Assembly (NCBI GenBank): GCA_963169875.1
Contig: CAUJEL010000004.1
Span: 1-48,399 of the forward strand
DNA length: 48,399 nucleotides
Origin: Candidatus Zhuqueibacterota bacterium
GTDB taxonomy: Bacteria; Zhuqueibacterota; Zhuqueibacteria; Residuimicrobiales; Residuimicrobiaceae
Direction: 5' to 3'
In this document: positions 42,288 through 48,399 of the stretch, piece after piece
Position numbering within the stretch: the stretch's first letter is position 1
How the letters are laid out: the number at the start of each line of letters is the position of its first letter
Program-made: the position numbers and the translations under genes
Notes under the pieces: model-generated
Databases searched by the model: none
What the model was told of the DNA's origin: nothing
The model's input: the letters and a program-made list of their open reading frames with translations, nothing else

Positions 42288-43370
42288 TTAATGTTTTGCT
42301 TTGAAATCCTTCATGAACGCGGTCAACTTTTCCACGCCTTCGACGGTCATGGCATTATAGAGGGAGACGCGGATGCCGCCCACGGAGCGGTGACCTTTCA
42401 AACCGATCAATCCGGCCTGTTTGGCTTCGCTGATGAAGGCGGCTTCCAGCTCTTCACTGGTGAGCCGGAAGGGGATGTTCATCCAGGAGCGCGAATCGGT
42501 ACGCACCGTGCCACGATAAAAACCGTCGCTGCCGTCAATGGCACTGTACACCAGCTCTGCTTTCTTGCGGTTGATGGCTTCGATGGCCGGCAGGCCGCCC
42601 AGATCTTTCACCCACTGCAGGGTCAGCTGCATGATGTAGATGCCAAATACGGGCGGCGTGTTGTAGAGCGAATCGTGCTTGATATGGGTTTCATAGGCGA
42701 GCATGGTGGGCAAGCCCTTGTTGGCTTTGGCGGCGAAATCGTCGCGGATGATGGCCATGGTGACACCCGCCGGACCGAGATTCTTTTGCGCACCCGCATA
42801 GATCATGGCGAATTTTTTGACATCGAACTGGTGCGACATGATATCGGAGGACATGTCACACACCAGATTTTTGTCCTGCAGCGCCGGAAAGTCGTGGTAC
42901 TGCGTGCCAAAAATGGTGTTGTTGGAAGTCATGTGCACATAAGCAGAGGCCGGATCCAGGTCCCAGGCATCCGGGGTGGGCAGCCAGGAAAAATTATCCG
43001 CTTCGGACGAGGCAGCCAGGCGACCCTTGGCGATGATGTTGGCTTCTTTATACGCACGACGCGCCCATTCGCCGGTGACGACGTAATCCGCGGATCCGCC
43101 GGCCGGGATAAAGTTCATCGGCAGCATGGCGAACTGCAGACTGGCGCCGCCGCCCGTGAAGATGATCTGGTAATTATCAGGAATGCCGAGCAGCGTGCGC
43201 AACAGTTCCTTGGTATTGGCGAGAATGGCTTCGAAATCTTTGGAGCGATGCGAAATTTCCAGAACCGACATGCCGGAGCCTTTATAGTCGGTGAACTCGG
43301 CCTGGGCTTTTTCCAGGGCCGTCAGGGGCAGGGTGGAGGGACCCGGATTGAAATTATAGATGCGTGCCAT
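42288..43370 (-). CDS. serC: Phosphoserine aminotransferase
   Basis: The enzyme converts 3-phosphohydroxypyruvate and glutamate to phosphoserine, the second step of serine synthesis. It begins MARIYNFNPGPSTLPLTALE, the family signature. The pyridoxal-phosphate lysine is in IYAGAQKNLGPAGVT, and the GGGASLQFAMLPMN phosphate-binding stretch is present. At 360 residues the length is normal. A good RBS (AAAGGAGAT) precedes the ATG. It is the last gene of a DUF1015-serA-serC run on the - strand. Confidence 0.96.
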   Translation of the reverse strand: MARIYNFNPGPSTLPLTALEKAQAEFTDYKGSGMSVLEISHRSKDFEAILANTKELLRTLLGIPDNYQIIFTGGGASLQFAMLPMNFIPAGGSADYVVTGEWARRAYKEANIIAKGRLAASSEADNFSWLPTPDAWDLDPASAYVHMTSNNTIFGTQYHDFPALQDKNLVCDMSSDIMSHQFDVKKFAMIYAGAQKNLGPAGVTMAIIRDDFAAKANKGLPTMLAYETHIKHDSLYNTPPVFGIYIMQLTLQWVKDLGGLPAIEAINRKKAELVYSAIDGSDGFYRGTVRTDSRSWMNIPFRLTSEELEAAFISEAKQAGLIGLKGHRSVGGIRVSLYNAMTVEGVEKLTAFMKDFKAKH

Positions 43371-43393
43371 GATAATCTCCTTTATTTAAAAAA

Positions 43394-43535
43394 CATCTGT
43401 ACAAGGCCTCTCCCGTGGCCGATGGGGATCGCCTTCGGAGAGGACTCCTGCAAACTCTTGTTTGAATGATAAACCCATCTGCAGGCCTCACCAGAGGCCG
43501 GGGTGGGTTGCCCTCTGCAGATGGCTTCTGCAGTT
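43394..43535. repeat. Two diverged ~60-bp palindromic repeats between serA and serC
   Basis: Copy 1 (about 43394-43453) and copy 2 (about 43476-43535) align as CATCTG...GGCCTC...CC...GGCCG...TGGG...GCC...CTGCA. Copy 2 contains perfect arms ccatctgcag (43475-43484) and ctgcagatgg (43515-43524). They lie in the 171-base gap between serA and serC, with no T-run. They may process or tune the two cistrons, or be a small repeat family. Confidence 0.6.
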
Positions 43536-43541
43536 TTAGTA

Positions 43542-44426
43542 CTAGGCCAACTCGCCTTTGGCGAATTGGTCCATCAGTAACACGACTTCATCGCTGATGC
43601 GCAGCAGGTTTTCTTTGGTTGAAGCGCCGATATGGGGTGCAAAAACTGTATTGGGCGCTTTGAGAATCGCTGCATTTTCCGGGGGCTCGGCGACGTAGAC
43701 GTCGGTTCCGTATCCGCCCAATTTGCCGCTCTGCAGCGCCTCGAGGATATCTTCCTCCACCACGGTTTTGCCGCGGCCGGTGTTGATGAGGCAGGCGCCG
43801 TTTTTCATCTGGGCGATGCGTTCTTTATTGATCAAGCCCGTGGTCTCCGGCGTCAATGGCAGATGCAGCGAGAAATAATCGCACAGGGGCAGCAATTCAG
43901 CCAGTTCTTTCTGACCATCGATATACTCACTGGACACCGGCACGACATCGTAGACATAGACTTTCATGCCAAAGGCCTTGGCGCGTTTGGCCACTTCCAG
44001 GCCAATGCGCCCACAGCCGATGATGCCCAGGGTTTTATTCAAGAGTTCGGTGCGCTTGAGATCTTTCTTCAACCACTGCCCGGCCACGGTGCTGTTGTGG
44101 GCGGTGATCAACTGATTCGGCAGTGCGATCATCAAGGCGAACGCCAGTTCCGCCACTGCCACGCTGGAGGCTTTGGGTGTATTGTAGACCTTGATACCCT
44201 TGCTTTTGGCGTGTTCGCGATCGACATTGTCCAATCCGACGCCGCCGCGAATGATCAGTTTGAGGTTGGGCGCGGCATCGATGAATTCCCTGGTGCATTT
44301 GGTCTTGCTGCGAATCAGCACCACATCGGCGCTGCCCACCTGGTTTTTATCATCAGTCACTTCGCCATATTTCGCCAGACGGCCGGGCAGGCTGGCATCA
44401 AAGCTGTCGCTCAATAATATTTTCAT
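43542..44426 (-). CDS. serA: D-3-phosphoglycerate dehydrogenase, short form
   Basis: It oxidises 3-phosphoglycerate to 3-phosphohydroxypyruvate, feeding SerC. The NAD-binding loop is GIIGCGRIGLEVA. The catalytic Arg lies in NTGRGKTVVEE, the Glu in VAEPPEN and the His in FAPHIGAST. The protein has 294 residues with no C-terminal ACT domain, so serine feedback of the E. coli type is not expected. Length and the IIRGGVGLDNVD substrate-domain motif fit short SerA proteins. It is 18 bases after the DUF1015 gene. Confidence 0.92.
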   Translation of the reverse strand: MKILLSDSFDASLPGRLAKYGEVTDDKNQVGSADVVLIRSKTKCTREFIDAAPNLKLIIRGGVGLDNVDREHAKSKGIKVYNTPKASSVAVAELAFALMIALPNQLITAHNSTVAGQWLKKDLKRTELLNKTLGIIGCGRIGLEVAKRAKAFGMKVYVYDVVPVSSEYIDGQKELAELLPLCDYFSLHLPLTPETTGLINKERIAQMKNGACLINTGRGKTVVEEDILEALQSGKLGGYGTDVYVAEPPENAAILKAPNTVFAPHIGASTKENLLRISDEVVLLMDQFAKGELA

Positions 44427-44444
44427 GATAGACTCCTGTTTAAA

Positions 44445-45686
44445 TCAGTCCAATTTATGAATGACTAATCCACTGCGCAATTTGGGTTCAAACCAGGTTG
44501 ATTTCGGCGGCATGATCATGCCCGCATCCGCCACCGCGATCAATTGATCGATGGAGGTGGGATGCATGGAAAACGCCACCTGAAACTTGCCGGCATCCAC
44601 CAGTTTGACCAGCTCTTCGTTGCCGCGAATGCCGCCGATAAAATCGATGCGATTGTCCGTGCGCGGATCCTGGATGCCGAGAACGGGTCCGAGGATGTTT
44701 TTCATCAGAATGTTGACATCGAGATTATCCAGGGCATCTTTGGGATCGAAGATGCCTGGCTTGCAGGTGAGCAGGTGCCACGCCCCATCGATGTACATGC
44801 CGATTTCATGTTCCTGGAGCTCAGGCGCTGTTTTGCCCCGGGACTCCATCATAAAGTGATCCGCAACGCGGCTCATGAATGCCTGCACGGTTAATCCATT
44901 CAGATCCACGACCACGCGGTTATAGGGCAGAATCATCAAATCAGTGTGCGGAAAAATGACCACGAGGAAGAAATTGTAGGATTCTTCACCTGTATGATTT
45001 GGATTATTGGCTTTGCGCTCGCGGCAGAGATTGCTGGCGGCCGCCGAACGGTGATGGCCATCGGCGACGTAGAGCTGATCCAGCTTCGCAAAACCACGCT
45101 GAATCCGGCTGATCAGTGCGGCGTCAAAAACCGACCAGACAACATGACGGACTTGATCACTGCTGGTAAAGTCCACCCGGGGGGCGGTTTGCGTGATCTG
45201 CTGCAGATAACCATCCAGTTCGGGTTCGGAGAGGTACATGAGAAAAACAGGTCCGATCTGGGCATTTTGCCTGTCCATGAGTTTGGTGCGGTCCGCCTCT
45301 TTGCTGGCGCGCGTCAATTCATGCTTGCGAATCCGGTTGGCATCATAATCCTCAACCGAGGCGAGACAAAAAAAGCCGGTCTGCGTGTGTCCGCGCCAGC
45401 TTTGTTGATAGACATAGATGCCGGGTTTCTCATCCTGTTTGAGAATGCCCTGATCGATGAAGGATTGCAGGTTTTCGCTTCCCTTGGCGTAAACAGCGTC
45501 GCTGTAAAGGTCCGTACCCACGGGAAGATCGATTTCGGGTTTATTGACATGCAGGAATGAGAGGGGATTGGATTTGGCCATTTCCCGGGCTTCTTCGGAG
45601 GAAATGACGTCATAGGGGGGCGCTGCAACTTTTGCGGCTAGCGGATCCTGCGGACAGAGTCCGCGCAAGGGCTTAACCGTAATCAT
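44445..45686 (-). CDS. DUF1015 protein at the head of the serine operon
   Basis: A 413-residue cytoplasmic protein of the DUF1015 family: PLRGLCPQDPLAAKVAAPPY and DVIS at the start, RKHELTRASKEADRTKLM, LYVADGHHRSAAA in the middle, and MHPTSIDQLIAVADAGMIMP, then PPKSTWFEPK, at the end. The ADGHHR motif resembles the core of ParB/sulfiredoxin-like proteins, a fold that includes free serine kinases. That, and its place before serA and serC, suggests a role in serine or phosphoserine metabolism. This is inference; the activity is not known. No phosphoserine phosphatase gene is seen in the window. Confidence 0.85.
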   Translation of the reverse strand: MITVKPLRGLCPQDPLAAKVAAPPYDVISSEEAREMAKSNPLSFLHVNKPEIDLPVGTDLYSDAVYAKGSENLQSFIDQGILKQDEKPGIYVYQQSWRGHTQTGFFCLASVEDYDANRIRKHELTRASKEADRTKLMDRQNAQIGPVFLMYLSEPELDGYLQQITQTAPRVDFTSSDQVRHVVWSVFDAALISRIQRGFAKLDQLYVADGHHRSAAASNLCRERKANNPNHTGEESYNFFLVVIFPHTDLMILPYNRVVVDLNGLTVQAFMSRVADHFMMESRGKTAPELQEHEIGMYIDGAWHLLTCKPGIFDPKDALDNLDVNILMKNILGPVLGIQDPRTDNRIDFIGGIRGNEELVKLVDAGKFQVAFSMHPTSIDQLIAVADAGMIMPPKSTWFEPKLRSGLVIHKLD

Positions 45687-45810
45687 AAATCTCCTTTGTT
45701 AACTGTTCTTTTTTTCGCCCTTTAATTTACAACAATCTTGACAAATTTCAAGGGTAAAATTGCGCGCACTGATATTTAAAGATACAACAGGTGCTAAAGT
45801 GTCCGCAACG

Positions 45811-46131
45811 TCAGGGCAATCGGGTGCGTCGAGGGGTGGGCGATTTATTTTGATCGATAATTTTCTGCACTTCTTTTTCAGGCAGTATCCGCAGTAAAAA
45901 CAACAGACGTCCCTGCACGCCGCAGAACAGCCAAAAAACATCAATCCCATGAACGAGCCTTATTCGATAACACGGGAATTTGCAGCCGGGCAGTTTTCGG
46001 CACGCATCCGCCAGGGAGGCGGGATCGTTTTCGAGTTCGATGATTTTGGCGGCCATATTCTTTTGCAGTCGCTGGGGCAAGCCGGACAAATCCTGCCGCG
46101 CGCGTTGGCTGAATTCAAAGTGATGGTTCAT
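45811..46131 (-). CDS. RelE/ParE-family toxin
   Basis: A 106-residue protein beginning MNHHFEFSQRARQDLSGLPQ, the usual RelE/ParE start. The sequence continues with KIIELENDPASLADACRKLP, CYRIRLVHGIDVFWLFCG and LLFLLRILPEKEVQKIID. The family cuts mRNA on the ribosome or inhibits gyrase. The C-terminus is longer and more basic than usual (NKSPTPRRTRLP). Its ATG comes one base after the antitoxin stop, so the pair is coupled. Confidence 0.82.
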   Translation of the reverse strand: MNHHFEFSQRARQDLSGLPQRLQKNMAAKIIELENDPASLADACRKLPGCKFPCYRIRLVHGIDVFWLFCGVQGRLLFLLRILPEKEVQKIIDQNKSPTPRRTRLP

Positions 46132-46132
46132 C

Positions 46133-46396
46133 CTATTCTTCACCTTCGATGGCTCGCAGAAAATCGTCCGCGCTGAGGGTTTCCCCGGCATCATACTCCA
46201 GACGCGCCTGATCGAATTGCTGTTCGAGTTTGCAGTGTTTGGCCAGGATATAGTCCTCCAGGGAATCGCCGTCGATTCCGGAGAGGATGGCATAGGGCAG
46301 GCCCTGACGGGTGATGACGAGATCCTCTTTGTCATGGGCTTGTTTGAGATACCGGGAGGAGGAGCGGGCGAGTTCGCGGATGGTGATGAATTTCAA
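46133..46396 (-). CDS. Phd/YefM-family antitoxin
   Basis: An 87-residue protein. It starts at TTG 46396 (reading MKFITIRELARSSSRYLKQA), with GGAG 8 bases upstream; the ATG at 46423 lies before that RBS. The N-terminal DNA-binding fold and the VITRQGLPYAILSG phrase are typical of Phd/YefM antitoxins. The C-terminal half (YILAKHCKLEQQFDQARLEY) should wrap the toxin. It forms an operon with the RelE-like gene and normally represses it. Upstream, the AT-rich 46397-46600 region would hold its promoter. Confidence 0.85.
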   Translation of the reverse strand: MKFITIRELARSSSRYLKQAHDKEDLVITRQGLPYAILSGIDGDSLEDYILAKHCKLEQQFDQARLEYDAGETLSADDFLRAIEGEE

Positions 46397-46625
46397 GGTA
46401 TGATCTCCAATATGTACATACAATTATATGTACAATATACAGCAAAAAATAAAAGGGTGCAATGGATTTTTGCGTGATGGACGGGTAGAAGAGGCGGGAA
46501 ATCAAAAGATGCCAGCCGGAGAGGTATGTGATAAGATTAATAAAAATAATATAATTGACTGTTTGACTTACCAACGAAGAAAGTGATGCAGGGCAAGAAA
46601 AAAGTTAAAAAAACAGATTTTTCCC

Positions 46626-46654
46626 TTGCTTATTTGTAAACAATAGATTATTTT
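46626..46654 (+). promoter_or_regulatory. Promoter of the division cluster
   Basis: TTGCTT (46626-46631) and TATTTT (46649-46654) are 17 bases apart. The start of transcription would be near 46661. Confidence 0.5.
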
Positions 46655-46657
46655 TAA

Positions 46658-46672
46658 GGGTGAATGAGGGTG
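46658..46672 (+). promoter_or_regulatory. Putative MraZ-binding boxes
   Basis: GGGTG (46658-46662) and GGGTG (46668-46672) are direct repeats with a 10-bp period, right at the predicted transcription start of mraZ. MraZ is known to bind short G-rich direct repeats about 10 bp apart upstream of its own gene. A third GTGGTG motif occurs at 46689-46694, off the strict period. Confidence 0.55.
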
Positions 46673-46716
46673 TTTTGTCCCATTTTGTGGTGCGGTTTTC
46701 CTCCTTTTATGAGTGC

Positions 46717-47199
46717 ATGATGGCTGGATTGCAGGGAACATACAGCGTTTCTTTTGACAGCAAACGGCGCCTCGCGGTTCCGGCCAAACTTCGCTATGCC
46801 TTGCCCGATGGCCTGCGCGATAAACTCTACATCACCCGCGGCATCGAAAAATGCATCACCGGCTACAGCTGGGATGAATGGCAAAAATTCCAGACCATTC
46901 TTAATAAACTAAAAATTGATGAAACAACCAAGCGAAAAATAAAGCGCCAGTTCATCGGCCGCGCGGCCGAAGTGGATTTGGACAAACAAGGGCGTTTGAT
47001 TATACCCGATGACCTGGTGAATTACGCAGAATTGCAGTCCTGCGAAGAAGTGCTGGTGGTGGGATGCGGCACAACCCTGGAAATCTGGAATCCGCGTCTC
47101 TTCGAAGAGGATGGCGCCTCCGCTGAGGAGGCCATTCAAAAAACGCTGGGTCAGATACCACTGGATTTCGATGAGCTGCTCACTATGCAGCCGAATTAA
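46717..47199 (+). CDS. mraZ: Transcriptional regulator MraZ
   Basis: A 160-residue regulator with two AbrB/SpoVT-type halves. The first reads GTYSVSFDSKRRLAVPAKLR and the second VDLDKQGRLIIPDDLV; both keep the D-x-K-x-x-R/G-R-L core. It assembles as a ring and regulates the division and cell-wall cluster that follows. I start at ATG 46717 (or 46720), close to the usual MraZ start; a GTG at 46660 would overlap the predicted binding boxes. The RBS is weak. rsmH begins 17 bases after its stop. Confidence 0.93.
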   Translation: MMAGLQGTYSVSFDSKRRLAVPAKLRYALPDGLRDKLYITRGIEKCITGYSWDEWQKFQTILNKLKIDETTKRKIKRQFIGRAAEVDLDKQGRLIIPDDLVNYAELQSCEEVLVVGCGTTLEIWNPRLFEEDGASAEEAIQKTLGQIPLDFDELLTMQPN

Positions 47200-47216
47200 C
47201 GGGGCAGGAGGGGTGT

Positions 47217-48140
47217 GTGGAAGGATTTCACAAATCGGTTCTCCTCCCGCAGATTGTTGAATTGCTGCAGGCTCATCGCGCCAGACTGATTTGTGATGTG
47301 ACGGCCGGCGATGGCGGGCACAGTGAAGGTTTCCTGAATCAGATGCCGCTGGATGGATGCGTCATCGCCATGGACCAGGATCCACAGGCTTTACAGCGGG
47401 CGCAACAACGGCTTGCGCGGTTCGGCGATCGATTCATTGCCATCAAGGGTAATTTTCGCAATTTTTCATCTCTTCTTCCACATACCGGCCGGGGGCAGGT
47501 TGACGGAATTCTTGCCGACTTGGGCGTGTCCGCCCTGCAGATAAACGATCCGGCCAAAGGCTTTATGTTCTCCGCGGATGGGCCTCTGAGTATGCAGATG
47601 GATCCTGACAGCGGTTTGACCGCGGCTGACGTGGTCAATTCCTTTGAGGAGCGGCAATTGGCGCAAATAATCAGGGATTTCGGCGAAGAACGGGCGTGGC
47701 GCCGCATAGCTGCGGCCATCGTCCGGGCGCGCAACCGTCAACCGCTCACAACGACGCGGCAATTGGCCGACATCGTGCAACGCACGGTTCCCGGCCCTCA
47801 TACCATCAAAAGTTGTGCGCGGGTGTTCCAGAGTCTGCGCATTTATATAAATCATGAACTCGAAAATTTACAACTATTTCTCCCGCAGGCGGTCGCTGAG
47901 ATGAAGCAGGGAGCCAGACTCGCGGTTTTATCCTATCATAGTCTGGAAGACCGCTGCGTCAAAGAGTTCATGCGCGATCAGGCGCATCCGTGCATCTGTC
48001 CCCCAAAATTGCCGCGGTGCGTTTGCGGCGCCACGCCGGCGCTCAAGCTCATCGGGAAACTGATTGTGGCGGGGCAAGATGAAATAACCCAGAATCCCAG
48101 CGCGCGCTCAGCGCGGCTGAGAGTTGCCGAGAAGATCTGA
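47217..48140 (+). CDS. rsmH: 16S rRNA (cytosine-1402-N4) methyltransferase
   Basis: It methylates C1402 in the ribosomal decoding centre. The protein begins FHKSVLLPQIVELL, then the SAM site CDVTAGDGGHSEGFL. Other family phrases are GILADLGVSALQINDPAKGF, DFGEERAWRRIAAAIV and VLSYHSLEDRCVKEFM. The cysteine-rich stretch CICPPKLPRCVCG is normal for the family. The start is GTG with AGGAGG 5 bases before it. At 307 residues the length is typical. It is the second gene of the mra cluster. Confidence 0.96.
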   Translation: MEGFHKSVLLPQIVELLQAHRARLICDVTAGDGGHSEGFLNQMPLDGCVIAMDQDPQALQRAQQRLARFGDRFIAIKGNFRNFSSLLPHTGRGQVDGILADLGVSALQINDPAKGFMFSADGPLSMQMDPDSGLTAADVVNSFEERQLAQIIRDFGEERAWRRIAAAIVRARNRQPLTTTRQLADIVQRTVPGPHTIKSCARVFQSLRIYINHELENLQLFLPQAVAEMKQGARLAVLSYHSLEDRCVKEFMRDQAHPCICPPKLPRCVCGATPALKLIGKLIVAGQDEITQNPSARSARLRVAEKI

Positions 48141-48141
48141 C

Positions 48142-48399
48142 ATGTACAGGGCCTTGCGAACCAGTAAATACCGTCCACCCAGCGGCCGCAAAGGGGCACG
48201 GGATAAATACCGCGTGGTTCTCTTTGCTCTGACCATCATCGCCGTCCTGGTTTTTCTCAAGGTCTGGCAAAAGGTCAATGTGGATCATCAATACCGCTTC
48301 AATGGCAAGCTGCAGACGCAGCTGTCTGCATTGGAAGGGGAGAATTCACTTCTGGAAGCCAGGATCGAAGAGCTGCGCTCCAGAGAACGGCTGAGTGAC
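48142..48399 (+). CDS. FtsL-like cell division protein (partial, runs off the edge)
   Basis: 86 codons are visible from ATG 48142, one base after the rsmH stop. The basic N-terminus (MYRALRTSKYRPPSGRKGAR) is followed by one membrane helix (VVLFALTIIAVLVFL) and a heptad-like coiled coil (LQTQLSALEGENSLLEARIE). Size, topology and place after rsmH fit FtsL, the divisome protein that bridges FtsB and FtsQ. The sequence itself is poorly conserved in the family, so the name rests mainly on position. Confidence 0.75.
   Translation, partial: MYRALRTSKYRPPSGRKGARDKYRVVLFALTIIAVLVFLKVWQKVNVDHQYRFNGKLQTQLSALEGENSLLEARIEELRSRERLSD

Overview
The window reads as a chromosomal segment of a free-living Gram-negative bacterium of the FCB group, most like KSB1 or Calditrichota lineages. 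This placement is an inference. It rests on secreted proteins with an FPNPFN-type C-terminal sorting domain, a dockerin-like tail on a secreted amylase, moderate-to-high GC, and a standard mraZ-rsmH-ftsL division cluster. No rRNA or tRNA gene and no CRISPR array was seen.

Layout. At 1-354 is the cut end of an ISL3-family insertion sequence. At 0.56-5.1 kb is a + strand group: M28 peptidase, a secreted unknown, Xaa-Pro aminopeptidase and an HD phosphohydrolase. At 5.5-8.0 kb are aspartate-semialdehyde dehydrogenase and aspartokinase, the first steps of aspartate-family amino acid synthesis. At 8.2-9.1 kb (-) are a zinc-ribbon protein and a macrodomain. At 9.6-16.5 kb are surface and secreted proteins: an S74-type protein broken by one amber codon, a GH13 amylase with a dockerin-like end, a methyltransferase and a sorting-domain protein. 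At 16.9-23.3 kb is one sugar-uptake operon: promoter, LacI-type operator, binding protein, two permeases, LacI regulator, methyltransferase and GH1 beta-glucosidase. At 23.5-27.2 kb are a second S74-type protein, a methyltransferase and a glycosyltransferase.

The most unusual part is 28.9-35.8 kb. All genes there lie on the - strand. They are small accessory genes (toxin-antitoxin-like pairs, DinB, secreted proteins) separated by imperfect palindromes. Four or five of these palindromes show the attC layout: RYYYAAC-like and GTTRRRY-like ends around a stem whose 5' arm carries two extrahelical bases about 6 bp apart. I read this as an integron gene-cassette array with no integrase in view (a CALIN). 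One cassette holds a nucleotidyltransferase/partner pair that has decayed by a nonsense mutation and frameshifts, and a second relic of that cassette lies 2.6 kb away. The HTH/nucleotidyltransferase cassette carries its own promoter and a doubled operator.

From 36 kb onward the content is housekeeping again. There is an HPr-like protein that has lost the phosphorylatable histidine; a trehalase-like domain joined in frame to the selenocysteine elongation factor SelB; a sugar isomerase-like protein; a DUF2752 membrane protein; a two-PDZ secreted protein; a DUF1015-serA-serC serine operon; a Phd/RelE toxin-antitoxin pair; and the start of the division cluster (mraZ with putative MraZ boxes, rsmH, ftsL-like), which runs off the right edge.
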